64,000 nt of DNA from Leptolyngbya sp. PCC 7375 (GTDB lineage Bacteria > Cyanobacteriota > Cyanobacteriia > Phormidesmidales > Phormidesmidaceae). This document shows positions 37,443-45,476 of the stretch, piece by piece. Within the stretch, counting starts at the first letter, position 1; every line of letters begins with the position of its first letter. Under the pieces are notes generated by a model, which saw only the letters and a list, made by a program, of their open reading frames with translations, had not been told where the DNA came from and did not search any database. Position numbers and translations under genes: made by a program. The stretch is taken from positions 6,731,961 through 6,795,960 of the forward strand of contig NZ_JH993797.1 of the NCBI RefSeq assembly GCF_000316115.1, in the 5' to 3' direction.

Positions 37443-38263
37443 GATTTTGATATGACTTCTTCTAACTGAGCACGATAACTTTGCCAATTATCAAAGTTCT
37501 TACAATCTGTCTTTAAGCTTGGGACCATAGCCTCAGCACAATGCTCAAATGGTGATAGATGACCAGAACTGAGCAACCTGTCATGCAATTGAGTATCATT
37601 ATCTAGTGATGAAACTGAACCATCATGATTGGCATAACTGACACGGGCACATCTAGCCGTTGCGACTACCCGCTTATCTGAGAGAGTCAATTCTTCCATG
37701 GACTCATCAAACATCGGAATATGCCACATACCAGGACTTAAAGACCGGGACTCTGACACTCTCATTGCATCACGCATTGCGATCGCAACCTCTCTAAAAT
37801 CAGGATGAGCATCCGTATGACAACGAAGTTTGAAAAAGTTGTCCCATCGGGTTGCGGTGACAATAACAGGAACACGGATAAACGGCTCTAACAAACGGTT
37901 GGCATTTTGTTTATGGCAACCAAATGCTAAAAGTGCATAAGCAGAATCGATTGCATCGTCTAATGCGAAAGCCCATTCTTCCTTACATTTTTGCTGAAAC
38001 TCTTCATCGTTATCCTCTATACCCTGCATTCCCTTTTTGGCTTTGGTAAACCTTGGAATATAAGGATCAGACTTCACTTTCTCTACCATTTTTGCTACAG
38101 GAATCGCACGAGAGCTAGCCGCATTACGTGAAAAAACTCTGTGGGTATTAAGCTCCTGTAATAACACCTTTGGAAACCTGGGTAGGATAAAGGTGGTTAT
38201 GCGATCTCCTGTGTCAGCGTGAACACTATCTGCAATAACTGTAGCTAACCTTGATGAATCCAT
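37439..38263 (-). CDS. thyX: FAD-dependent thymidylate synthase ThyX
   Basis: 274 residues from the ATG at 38263. The ThyX signature is NTHRVFSRNAASSRAIP, a phage-like version of RHRxxSxNExS, and a C-terminal SGHLSPFEHCAEAM binds FAD/nucleotide; KLRCHTDAHPDFREVA is also conserved. It methylates dUMP to dTMP using methylene-folate and FADH2. The start is supported by the TAGGGATTATTGATT leader shared with three other genes. A HIP1 octamer lies inside the gene near 37777. Confidence 0.88.
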   Translation of the reverse strand: MDSSRLATVIADSVHADTGDRITTFILPRFPKVLLQELNTHRVFSRNAASSRAIPVAKMVEKVKSDPYIPRFTKAKKGMQGIEDNDEEFQQKCKEEWAFALDDAIDSAYALLAFGCHKQNANRLLEPFIRVPVIVTATRWDNFFKLRCHTDAHPDFREVAIAMRDAMRVSESRSLSPGMWHIPMFDESMEELTLSDKRVVATARCARVSYANHDGSVSSLDNDTQLHDRLLSSGHLSPFEHCAEAMVPSLKTDCKNFDNWQSYRAQLEEVISKS

Positions 38264-38426
38264 AATCAATAATCCCTATCTTAAAAGCTAATTTTTCCAG
38301 AACATAAACTCGATTTTCATAGGCACCCACTCTGATAGGCTTTCGATGATTTCTGTGCGCAAAATTGGTAGTCACTCCAATCGATCCACTCATTAGCATC
38401 AACTCCATATTGTAGGAACAGCCCAT
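38226..38426 (-). CDS. Small hypothetical protein overlapping thyX
   Basis: 66 residues with ATG at 38426 preceded by AAAGGA seven bases upstream, a good ribosome binding site. Its end overlaps the start of thyX by 38 bases. The sequence (SIGVTTNFAHRNHRKPIRVG) is basic; no domain recognised. Its codons also contain the thyX leader. Confidence 0.5.
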   Translation of the reverse strand: MGCSYNMELMLMSGSIGVTTNFAHRNHRKPIRVGAYENRVYVLEKLAFKIGIIDYGFIKVSYSYCR

Positions 38427-38435
38427 AATATTCCT

Positions 38436-38747
38436 TTACTCATAATCACCCCAAAGTTCGATGACTATAGGGTCATTAGTTTTTAATTGCGTTCCAGGTT
38501 GATAGTAACCTTCATCAAAATAGAACCGGTAACCAGAATCTCCTACAGCTTCAATCTGTTCTATAGGCCAACCAGTTTGTATAGATACATATTCAAATAA
38601 CTCTGCTAATTGATCTTGTGACCACTGATGAATTTTAGGCATCCACGTTAGGCCACCGTTGTTAGTCCAGTTTGTAAAACCGACAAAAGGGACATCTGTC
38701 CGTGATTCACCCGTTACCCAATTTCGAAATCTATAGTACTGTCCCAT
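38436..38747 (-). CDS. Hypothetical protein, tryptophan- and aromatic-rich
   Basis: 103 residues from the ATG at 38747 (MGQYYRFRNWVTGESRTDVP), six bases before a TTG that would lengthen it. The TAGGAATTATTGATT leader precedes the ATG. Similar small MGQYYR proteins are seen in phages and plasmids, but I cannot assign a function. Directly upstream is a remnant of the dam 3' end. Confidence 0.65.
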   Translation of the reverse strand: MGQYYRFRNWVTGESRTDVPFVGFTNWTNNGGLTWMPKIHQWSQDQLAELFEYVSIQTGWPIEQIEAVGDSGYRFYFDEGYYQPGTQLKTNDPIVIELWGDYE

Positions 38748-38751
38748 AATC

Positions 38752-38790
38752 AATAATTCCTAATAATTAATTCACCTACTTTCCCGCGCT
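38752..38790. repeat. Duplicate of the dam 3' end (copy A, remnant)
   Basis: 39 bases identical to 39679-39717. On the minus strand it encodes the tail RGKVGELIIRNY and a stop, as in dam, followed by the TAGGAATTATT leader of the next gene. No complete methylase lies upstream of this copy. Confidence 0.9.
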
Positions 38791-38813
38791 CACCACCTTG
38801 ATAAGCCGATGTA

Positions 38814-39224
38814 TTATTCTAGACACTCCATAAAACACTTAAGATTTTGAAATTCGGTAGTCGATAACTCCTTTAACCCAGGCAGCAACAAATATTTGAA
38901 AGTATTCTTAGTACTGATAACTTCAATGTTGTTATTTAAAGCGTGCATACACTCACGATCAGCACCATCAGATTTACCCGGTAACCGTAAAACACAATCA
39001 CACTTTTCTACCCAGGCAAGATCCCAACGTAACCACGCTTCGTAATTAGTAGGATACACAACCTCGTGATAGTGAGAAAATAATGGTGCGAACGGATGAT
39101 GACCCAATAAATCTAATAAGATATTAAAAGCGTCGTGTTGTTCTCTTACATTAGCTGCTTGAGAACCATGAGTATACGGGGACGAAATGAACACATATTT
39201 AGGGTTCATACTTTTACTGCTCAC
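38814..39224 (-). CDS. DUF4406/nucleoside deoxyribosyltransferase-like protein
   Basis: 136 residues starting at GTG (39224): VFISSPYTHGSQAANVREQHD and VEKCDCVLRLPGKSDGADREC match DUF4406, a relative of nucleoside 2-deoxyribosyltransferases. It may salvage nucleosides for the element. The GTG start is supported by the spacing of the TAGGAATTATTAACT leader, identical to that of its neighbours. An ATG five codons later is the alternative. Confidence 0.75.
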   Translation of the reverse strand: MSSKSMNPKYVFISSPYTHGSQAANVREQHDAFNILLDLLGHHPFAPLFSHYHEVVYPTNYEAWLRWDLAWVEKCDCVLRLPGKSDGADRECMHALNNNIEVISTKNTFKYLLLPGLKELSTTEFQNLKCFMECLE

Positions 39225-39226
39225 AG

Positions 39227-39361
39227 TTAATAATTCCTATATTCAATATGATTAAGGTCATCAATGATCAGTAATTCCGAACCATTAACAACAGAATCCC
39301 AAACAAACCAAAGAACTGCACTAATGACCAGGCATTGTATAAAATCAGATACTTCTTTCAT
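39227..39361 (-). CDS. 44-residue membrane peptide
   Basis: ATG at 39361 overlaps the stop of the upstream gene (TGATG) and the frame ends in YRNY-stop at 39227. Residues 7-22 (FIQCLVISAVLWFVWD) form one hydrophobic segment. The stop codon is inside the TAGGAATTATT leader of the following gene. No family recognised. Confidence 0.6.
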   Translation of the reverse strand: MKEVSDFIQCLVISAVLWFVWDSVVNGSELLIIDDLNHIEYRNY

Positions 39362-39675
39362 CACTTATTTTTTGTACTACTCAGTGTAGATATTGTGACT
39401 TGATACCCTTGCTCTTTCCAGGTCTCAGCTAATGTAATTCCAATTTCGTCCGGGGTGTACACCGTATTAGATAAATCTAAACTCTTGAATTTGTTTGTTG
39501 AGAAAGCTGATAACCGCATGCCCGCATCTATGCAACGGAATATAGGTTCTAACAAATCTATGCTAGGTTCACAACCGAAATAGATTTTGATACCTTGTAC
39601 ATTAATTTCAATCGATCTAATTTCGATGTGAATCGTTTGCCCTTTATTTAGTAACAACCTGTCTAATGCGTCCAT
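39361..39675 (-). CDS. Hypothetical protein between the duplicated dam ends
   Basis: 104 residues, MDALDRLLLNKGQTIHIEIR, with alternating strand/helix character and no known motif. The start (39675) is preceded by the TAGGAATTATTAAA leader, which is also the end of dam. It is followed directly by the 44-residue membrane peptide gene. Confidence 0.6.
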   Translation of the reverse strand: MDALDRLLLNKGQTIHIEIRSIEINVQGIKIYFGCEPSIDLLEPIFRCIDAGMRLSAFSTNKFKSLDLSNTVYTPDEIGITLAETWKEQGYQVTISTLSSTKNK

Positions 39676-39676
39676 T

Positions 39677-40546
39677 TTAATAATTCCTAATAATTAATTC
39701 ACCTACTTTCCCGCGCTTACTACCCTTTGAATTAATACTTCTAGGTGCTCTCACCCGATCAATATTGAATCCCTTATAGAGATCCAAAATAAAATCACAA
39801 TCTGAATTTGAAAGCATGAATTTAACCCCTTTTTTGGAAAGATTCACGCACAATTCAGCGAGATTATGTTGGTCTTGAACACCGAATCCATCCGCTGTAT
39901 ACGACGTGAAATTTGACGTGTCAGACACAGGCTTATATGGCGGATCAAAATAAACAAAGTCACCACTATTAGCGTGAACTTCAACCGTTTGATAGTCCCT
40001 GGCCTCAATAGTTACACCTTGAAGCAGCTCGCTACAGGCTAATAGGTTCCCTTCATCACAGATAGTCGGGTTTCTATATCGTCCGATAGGGGTATTGAAC
40101 TCACCCTTTTTATTGACCCGATAAAGACCATTGAAACAGGTCTTATTAAGATAGATGAACCTGCTTGCCCGATAGATACTAGATGTATCTAAAAAACTCT
40201 CATCTCTATCAGCGTCACGAAGATTGTAATAATACTCTTTTTTATATCGATGGATCTTCAAATCATCAATTAAGTCTTCAGAGTAATCTCGAATAGCTTT
40301 GTAACAATTCACCAATTCAAAATTTCGATCTGATAAAACTGCATCACCAGGTTGAAGTTTGAAATATAGCGCTCCTCCTCCTACAAATGGCTCATAGTAA
40401 GTACTAAAACTTGGGGGAAGTCGTTTAGCGAGTTCAGATAGTAGTTTAGCTTTCCCACCAGCCCACTTAACAAAAGGTTTGGCTTGAATTATGGATACTG
40501 GGTCAGTAAATAACGTTAATTGTTTTTCTAAAAGTTTAGCAGGCAT
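39677..40546 (-). CDS. dam: DNA adenine methyltransferase (Dam, class D12)
   Basis: 289 residues of the D12/Dam family. FVKWAGGKAKLL (about 25-36) and EPFVGGGALYFKL (about 53) form the AdoMet-binding motif I. DPPYKP (about 200) is the catalytic motif. It methylates adenine in DNA, probably GATC as in Dam/DpnIIA relatives; the site is inferred from family. Mobile elements carry such orphan methylases to evade restriction or time replication. The C-terminal 39 bases are duplicated at 38752. No restriction partner is seen nearby. Confidence 0.9.
   Translation of the reverse strand: MPAKLLEKQLTLFTDPVSIIQAKPFVKWAGGKAKLLSELAKRLPPSFSTYYEPFVGGGALYFKLQPGDAVLSDRNFELVNCYKAIRDYSEDLIDDLKIHRYKKEYYYNLRDADRDESFLDTSSIYRASRFIYLNKTCFNGLYRVNKKGEFNTPIGRYRNPTICDEGNLLACSELLQGVTIEARDYQTVEVHANSGDFVYFDPPYKPVSDTSNFTSYTADGFGVQDQHNLAELCVNLSKKGVKFMLSNSDCDFILDLYKGFNIDRVRAPRSINSKGSKRGKVGELIIRNY
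39679..39717. repeat. 3' end of dam (copy B, in the intact gene)
   Basis: Partner of the identical 39-base repeat at 38752-38790, 927 bases apart in direct orientation. The segment between carries the 104-residue, 44-residue and DUF4406 genes. Confidence 0.9.
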
Positions 40547-40551
40547 TATTT

Positions 40552-41100
40552 TTAATTATTAATATCTACTACAGGCGATAATTTAAGACTTAATACGAGA
40601 TTGTTTATGTACTTTGCCCCAGTGTCACTAAACACTAGTAATTCATTACTGAAAGATGTCAGAAACCCTTTCTTACACAAGGCGTTACACACACGAGCGT
40701 CAATGTTCTTACAGGAGATTTCAATTCCTTCTTCAGCTAAATTACTTCTAGAAAACTTAGATGATAAACTCTTCATGAATTTCTTTTGAATATCAGTTAA
40801 GTCAGAAGATTGATAAGAGATCAAAAGTGAATTATTTAGAGCTATTAAATACTGAAGCTGGTCTTCTCGCACCCCGATTGTGTTAAAGGGTATGTTGTCT
40901 GGATTGTCTAAATCATCTCGACCTGTATAACCGCAGTTACCGCAAACATGGAATCGTTTCACAAGCCCTAACGTATTTTTGTGATTACGCTTGCCTATCC
41001 GTGTAGACAAGTGAGTTTGTGTAATTTTTGACGTGCTTATAGCGCCACACTTAGGGCACACATCCCCCTGAAGTTGTGAAACCCTCAATAGACTAGACAT
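40552..41100 (-). CDS. Zinc-ribbon protein, first gene of the leftward operon
   Basis: 182 residues. Two Cys pairs, CPKCG (about 16-20) and CGNCGY (about 53-58), form a zinc ribbon. The rest is helical without known motifs. Zinc ribbons in this position usually bind DNA or act in transcription, so a regulatory role is inferred. It starts about 135 bases from the divergent primase gene, with motif TTAGCTAATTAGTTAG directly upstream (41101-41116). Confidence 0.7.
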   Translation of the reverse strand: MSSLLRVSQLQGDVCPKCGAISTSKITQTHLSTRIGKRNHKNTLGLVKRFHVCGNCGYTGRDDLDNPDNIPFNTIGVREDQLQYLIALNNSLLISYQSSDLTDIQKKFMKSLSSKFSRSNLAEEGIEISCKNIDARVCNALCKKGFLTSFSNELLVFSDTGAKYINNLVLSLKLSPVVDINN

Positions 41101-41235
41101 CTCTAACTAATTAGCTAAATAAAATAATGAATCTATATCCTTTATACCCATATATAGCGATTTGTGCAACCCATGGGTTAAGGACTGTGCCATAATAGGA
41201 AAACTTTCGCTTATAAGTTAAACTCTCCATGTCCT
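41101..41235. promoter_or_regulatory. Divergent promoter region between the two operons
   Basis: Holds TTAGCTAATTAGTTAG on the minus strand (41101-41116), the same 16-mer as near 45407. It also holds GCTTATAAGTTAA (41209-41222), 13 bases before the primase ATG, a copy of the element's recurring palindrome. Both operons therefore have an element-specific motif at their start. Confidence 0.65.
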
Positions 41236-43767
41236 ATGTCAACCTATAAGTACATCAGCCCTAAACCAGTACCAAACAGGGTTTTTATAGACAATCTAGT
41301 AAAACTCGCAGAAAATCAAGGTAACTTATTATACGCAAGTTTCCCGCAACCCCCATCAAAGGGGCAATGGGGGGTTAAATTATTTGATAGAAAAGCGCAA
41401 CTGCGCGTAGGAAAAAAATCTAATAGAAATTGGTATATCGGGAATTCAACGTTTACAGGGCTTCGTCGTCGTAAAGCTGAATTCCAAGCCATGATCGCGA
41501 TCATGATCGATGATCCAGGAACCAAGGTGCCATTTGAAAATATCATCCTACCTCCGACGTATTGGGTTGAGACATCACCAGGCAACTACCAAGCTTGGTA
41601 TTTTTTGGTCGAACCGATTACTGATAGGGCCTATGCAGAGTCTATTGTGAATGCAATGGTGGCTCAAGGACTCGCAAAAGACGGTAAAGATCCTGGTATG
41701 AAAGGAGTAACCCGTCTTTGTCGATTACCTGGTGGGTGGAATAATAAAGAGTCTTTAGATAAGCCTCATCGGGTGACGGTTCATAAAGATACCCGTGACC
41801 CTAAATTGTATACAGCTGAAGAGATCATTAAAGAGTATGAGCTTAATTTAGAAGCTGTAGCCAATCCGCATAGCGACAGTATCCAGGGTGACGTTGATCA
41901 GCTTGATGTTTTGACAGCTCAAAATGACCCTATATATAAGATGTTTCAGACGGAAGGTCTTATTAAATATGTCCAGGGTAATAAGGTTGAAGTGACATGC
42001 CCTTGGGTCAGTGAGCACACTGGGGAAACTGATAACGGGACTGCCTTACTTATCCAACCTGGTGGCGGATTGGGCTTCAAGTGCCACCACGGGCATTGCG
42101 AAAGCAAAACCTTAGAAGATGTCCATGATTGGCTGTATGAAAATTGTGCAGATGAGTATGACAGCCATTACCCACCAAAGGAACAAACAGTAGAGAAGGT
42201 AAACGACTCAGAGCAAACGATTGAAGATGCAATTCGAGAGTTATTTGATCAAGGAGCATCTGAGAGTGACATCGCGATCGCAATTCCTGATATCGCTTAC
42301 GAATTCGATCTCTCGACATACGATGTTCAGCGGATAGTTAAAGCGCTTAAACAAGAGTACGACAATACTCAAGATTTAGATACGATTGATCTGAGTGCTT
42401 TGGCAAAAGCTGCTGAAACACGACTTTCACTTGATAAAGCATTTCCTAAACAATTAGCCAGAGCCATCGATACTAAATGTGATTCTGACCGGTTAGACCC
42501 TATTCGCCCGGTTCAATCCCTAATACCAACGTTGGGTTCCCAATTGGGATCTAGAACCTGTATCGTACTTAAACCCGCTGCTCATAAAGCTGAAGAGTGG
42601 CGGGAATACCCATTGATTAGCTGTATTGACATCGGTAATCCATCTGAAAATAAATCTCAGTGTAACCGAACGGTGACAGCGCCACTGTTTGAACAACAGA
42701 AAAGGAATCATCAAGATTACCTAAGAGCTAGAGACCTGTACAACGAATGTTGCAGGATTGCGCGTAGGGCTGGTAACGAACTACCTGAAGAACCCAAGAA
42801 ACCACCAAAGTTATATGTGACTAGGGGTACAGCAGAAGGGATTATGAAGCGGATCTCTGAACTCCCGCCGAGATCTGGAATGTTGTACGTGTGTGATGAA
42901 CTTGCAGGCTTGCTCGCAGGGGCTGATCAATACAAAAACGGTAAAGGGAATTTCAAAAACACCCTACTGACTGCCATGACATCTCCCATGACAGGAACAG
43001 AGGAGCGCTCAAACAGCGACAACGGGGAAATCATATTTAACGATCACACCCTATCGATAACAGGCAGTATTCAGTTATCTAGAATTAAGCATCTATTTGA
43101 TCCTCAGTATGATGAATCTGGTTTAGGCTCACGTTTCCTTTGTGCCTATCCAGATCTACCGGATGACTTTGAAATCTGGTCAGAGACACAGGTGAATATT
43201 TTTGGTGAGCTGGATGGTCTGATTCAGTATCTTCAAGATCAAGGTGATCATGAATCTGAGCCCATTCGTTGCACCATGAACCGAAGAACACAAAAACGAT
43301 TCATTAATCGATATGAGGCGTTTAGACGAATTCAAAAAACCAACCGTGATGATAACCCAGGATTAGCCGCATTCATTGGCAAATGCCCAGGTCATTTAGG
43401 CCGATTAACCCTTTTGCAGCATTGGATAGCCTGTTACTACGGCGAGGAACGCCCAGGCGAGATAACAATAATCGCATTCAACCGAGCATGCCATTTGCTT
43501 GATTATTATATTGGTCAATTTAGACTCTTACAGATACAACTATCCGGTCCTGACGACCTGTCTAAGGCTCAGTTGTATATCTACAACCGGCTTAAGAAAC
43601 TTGAATCAGGAAAAGCGCTAACGGTGTCTCAGGTTTACATGGGCCTCCGCAATAGTAAGAACATTGCAGGCCAATCTAAACCTAAAGTGCGAGAGATGTT
43701 TGCATTCTTTAGCGATAAAGGATACGGAAATTACGACCCAGATAAGGGAACCCTTTTCCCAGTGTGA
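41236..43767 (+). CDS. RepB-type primase fused to a DUF3987 domain
   Basis: 843 residues. The N-terminal ~210 residues resemble the RepB-like DNA primase domain (AEFQAMIAIMIDDPG, YQAWYFLVEPITDR, VTRLCRLPGGWNNK). A zinc-type CHHGHC follows (about 282), then the DUF3987 helicase/primase region (about 400-780; GSRTCIVLKPAAHKAEEW, YVTRGTAEGIMKRI, DELAGLLAG, FIGKCPGHLGRLTLLQHW). It probably initiates replication of the element. The gene contains a palindrome CATGATCGCGATCATG and a HIP1 site. It is the first gene of the rightward operon. Confidence 0.85.
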   Translation: MSTYKYISPKPVPNRVFIDNLVKLAENQGNLLYASFPQPPSKGQWGVKLFDRKAQLRVGKKSNRNWYIGNSTFTGLRRRKAEFQAMIAIMIDDPGTKVPFENIILPPTYWVETSPGNYQAWYFLVEPITDRAYAESIVNAMVAQGLAKDGKDPGMKGVTRLCRLPGGWNNKESLDKPHRVTVHKDTRDPKLYTAEEIIKEYELNLEAVANPHSDSIQGDVDQLDVLTAQNDPIYKMFQTEGLIKYVQGNKVEVTCPWVSEHTGETDNGTALLIQPGGGLGFKCHHGHCESKTLEDVHDWLYENCADEYDSHYPPKEQTVEKVNDSEQTIEDAIRELFDQGASESDIAIAIPDIAYEFDLSTYDVQRIVKALKQEYDNTQDLDTIDLSALAKAAETRLSLDKAFPKQLARAIDTKCDSDRLDPIRPVQSLIPTLGSQLGSRTCIVLKPAAHKAEEWREYPLISCIDIGNPSENKSQCNRTVTAPLFEQQKRNHQDYLRARDLYNECCRIARRAGNELPEEPKKPPKLYVTRGTAEGIMKRISELPPRSGMLYVCDELAGLLAGADQYKNGKGNFKNTLLTAMTSPMTGTEERSNSDNGEIIFNDHTLSITGSIQLSRIKHLFDPQYDESGLGSRFLCAYPDLPDDFEIWSETQVNIFGELDGLIQYLQDQGDHESEPIRCTMNRRTQKRFINRYEAFRRIQKTNRDDNPGLAAFIGKCPGHLGRLTLLQHWIACYYGEERPGEITIIAFNRACHLLDYYIGQFRLLQIQLSGPDDLSKAQLYIYNRLKKLESGKALTVSQVYMGLRNSKNIAGQSKPKVREMFAFFSDKGYGNYDPDKGTLFPV

Positions 43768-43829
43768 TGTGTTAATTTAGTTACATGGTTTTTTGGCTAG
43801 GTTAGAACCTATCTTATAAGTGAAGACAT

Positions 43830-43860
43830 TCCCTCGGGTATTCATCCGGGGGATTTTTTT
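43830..43860 (+). terminator. Rho-independent terminator after the primase gene
   Basis: An 8-bp stem TCCCTCGG / CCGGGGGA with an 8-base loop and one G-U pair, followed by seven T. It comes 63 bases after the primase stop. A copy of the CTTATAAGT motif lies just before it (43812-43820). Confidence 0.8.
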
Positions 43861-44098
43861 GGCTTATCAACGTAATACATTAGGCTACTACGAAACATAC
43901 TTTATTCTACGGTTGAGATAAAAACAGGCAACGAGATTACAAGGGTTTCAGCGATTTTTCATAAGACTAGTAAAGATGTACCAATAAGAAAGTAACGCAA
44001 AATAACAGACAGTTATTGCCATGGATCTATACACACCAACCGTTTGAGCTGAATAATAACGGTTTTAACGGTTTCCTAGATAAGTAGGGGTGAGGGGT

Positions 44099-44230
44099 GT
44101 GATCTATATACGATTTGAAGTACAGAAAAACTACAAGCTATCCAGAAGGGATCTTTACAGTATGTACTAGTTCGACCGTGAGTAAGAACAGTGTGTATTA
44201 TCTAAATACTTCAAATCGTATATAGATCAC
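44099..44230. repeat. Perfect 24-bp inverted repeat with an 84-base loop
   Basis: The 24 bases at 44099-44122 (GTGATCTATATACGATTTGA...) are repeated exactly, inverted, at 44207-44230. The loop (44123-44206) shows no ORF. This could extrude as a large hairpin or bind an initiator on both arms. Confidence 0.92.
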
Positions 44231-44452
44231 AAGAGTTAGAAGGAAAGAAAGAATATACCATTATTAGTGTTAACTATATCTATACACTCTATATATATCA
44301 ATCCTTTCGGTTGATCCTTAGACTAATACTACATTATACATGCTACTTTTATGTATTACACCAGAGACTAACTATAGCAATAGTTTCAGCGATTAAATTC
44401 CAACGGTCGATCTTATACTCAAAAGTGTTACTTTTTTCGGCCTGTCGCAATT

Positions 44453-44468
44453 AGTTGTATATACAACT
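44453..44468. promoter_or_regulatory. 16-bp perfect palindrome, candidate operator
   Basis: AGTTGTATATACAACT reads the same on both strands. It lies about 110 bases upstream of the DUF2800 gene, a typical size and place for a repressor dimer site. Confidence 0.6.
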
Positions 44469-44579
44469 GTCATAATAAGTGTCATATTCACCTCTTTTCA
44501 ACCGGATGATCAAACGATTTACCCGGTAGCTCGCGAATAAGCTAATCTAAGGGTAAATCTAAGGATCAGAATTTGAAAT

Positions 44580-45365
44580 ATGACCTTTCCTATCCCGGAC
44601 GATGTACTTACGGGTGAGCATGCCCTATTTTCCCCGTCTGCTGCGAAACGCTGGATGAGTTGTCCCGCATCGGTATATCGATCGATGGGGAAGAAAGATG
44701 TGGCAACTAAACCTGCGCAGGTTGGAACGGCTGCACACTGGGTACTTGAATGGGCACTAACCTTTGATATGGATGCGATCGAGTTTGTTGGTAGTGATGC
44801 GCCTAATGGGATCTCAATTGATACTGAGATGTGTGGTCATGTACAAATGGCTATTGATTGGGTACGGGAGCAAATAGCAGACGGTAGTGAATTGATTGTT
44901 GAATCTAAAGTTGATATCTATAAAGCGCTTAATATCCGCGATAATGATGGGTACTTACCCGTTATTTACGGCACGGTTGATATTCGCATAATTCACCCTG
45001 ACGGCACGCTCACGGTTGCAGACTACAAGCATGGTGTCTGGGGAGTATCAGTTAAAAAGAATCCTCAGTTAGAACTGTATTCGTTTGGGGCGTTACATGA
45101 ACTTGACCACATACCCGATAAAATCAGATTAGTCATCATTCAACCCCGCAATGGTGGGATAAAGACGCTAGAAATGGATACGAGTGACCTTCTATCAAAT
45201 GAGTTAATGTACTGGCACTCGGTGTATCGTGGGCTTGAACAAGACGCCCCTGCATTCCCCAGTAGTGAAAGTTGCCACTTCTGTTTGGCAAAGCACAGTT
45301 GCGCCGAAAACTGGGAATTCAGGAACGCTGAGCTGCTAGAACTAGCCAAAGAATTCAGCGAATAG
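44580..45365 (+). CDS. DUF2800 PD-(D/E)XK nuclease, Cas4/RecB-like
   Basis: 261 residues. Core motifs are GTAAH (about 49), YGTVD (about 129) and VADYKHG (about 146-152), the PD-(D/E)XK nuclease triad. A cysteine near the N-terminus (MSCPAS) and CHFCLAKHSC near residue 232-241 give four Cys in the arrangement of iron-sulphur nucleases such as Cas4 and AddB. DUF2800 genes sit in phage replication cassettes next to DUF2815, as here. It probably processes DNA ends. Confidence 0.85.
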   Translation: MTFPIPDDVLTGEHALFSPSAAKRWMSCPASVYRSMGKKDVATKPAQVGTAAHWVLEWALTFDMDAIEFVGSDAPNGISIDTEMCGHVQMAIDWVREQIADGSELIVESKVDIYKALNIRDNDGYLPVIYGTVDIRIIHPDGTLTVADYKHGVWGVSVKKNPQLELYSFGALHELDHIPDKIRLVIIQPRNGGIKTLEMDTSDLLSNELMYWHSVYRGLEQDAPAFPSSESCHFCLAKHSCAENWEFRNAELLELAKEFSE

Positions 45366-45399
45366 ATCGGTATATGTAGACATTTGTTTTATTTTTAGG

Positions 45400-45425
45400 T
45401 TGACAATTAGCTAATTAGTTAGATA
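45400..45425 (+). promoter_or_regulatory. Promoter-like region with the TTAGCTAATTAGTTAG motif
   Basis: TTGACA (45400-45405) is a canonical -35 box. Directly after it comes TTAGCTAATTAGTTAG, identical to the motif at 41101-41116 in front of the leftward operon. A regulator binding here would cover the -35 to -10 interval of the ssb gene. Confidence 0.6.
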
Positions 45426-45476
45426 AACTCGTGAATGTACACGGTAAAAGCATTAATTAACTTAAAGGTTATTACG

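Larger units (their letters stand above)
43861..44579. other. Noncoding region, candidate replication origin
   Basis: About 720 bases without a supported gene, AT-rich, between the initiator/primase gene and the nuclease operon. It contains the long inverted repeat at 44099-44230 and the palindrome at 44453-44468. Position directly after the primase gene favours an origin; a noncoding RNA is the alternative. Confidence 0.5.

Noticed and set aside
41494..41509. Operator at the palindrome CATGATCGCGATCATG inside the primase gene
   Set aside because: It lies deep in coding sequence and encodes a normal part of the protein; probably a coincidental GATC-rich palindrome.
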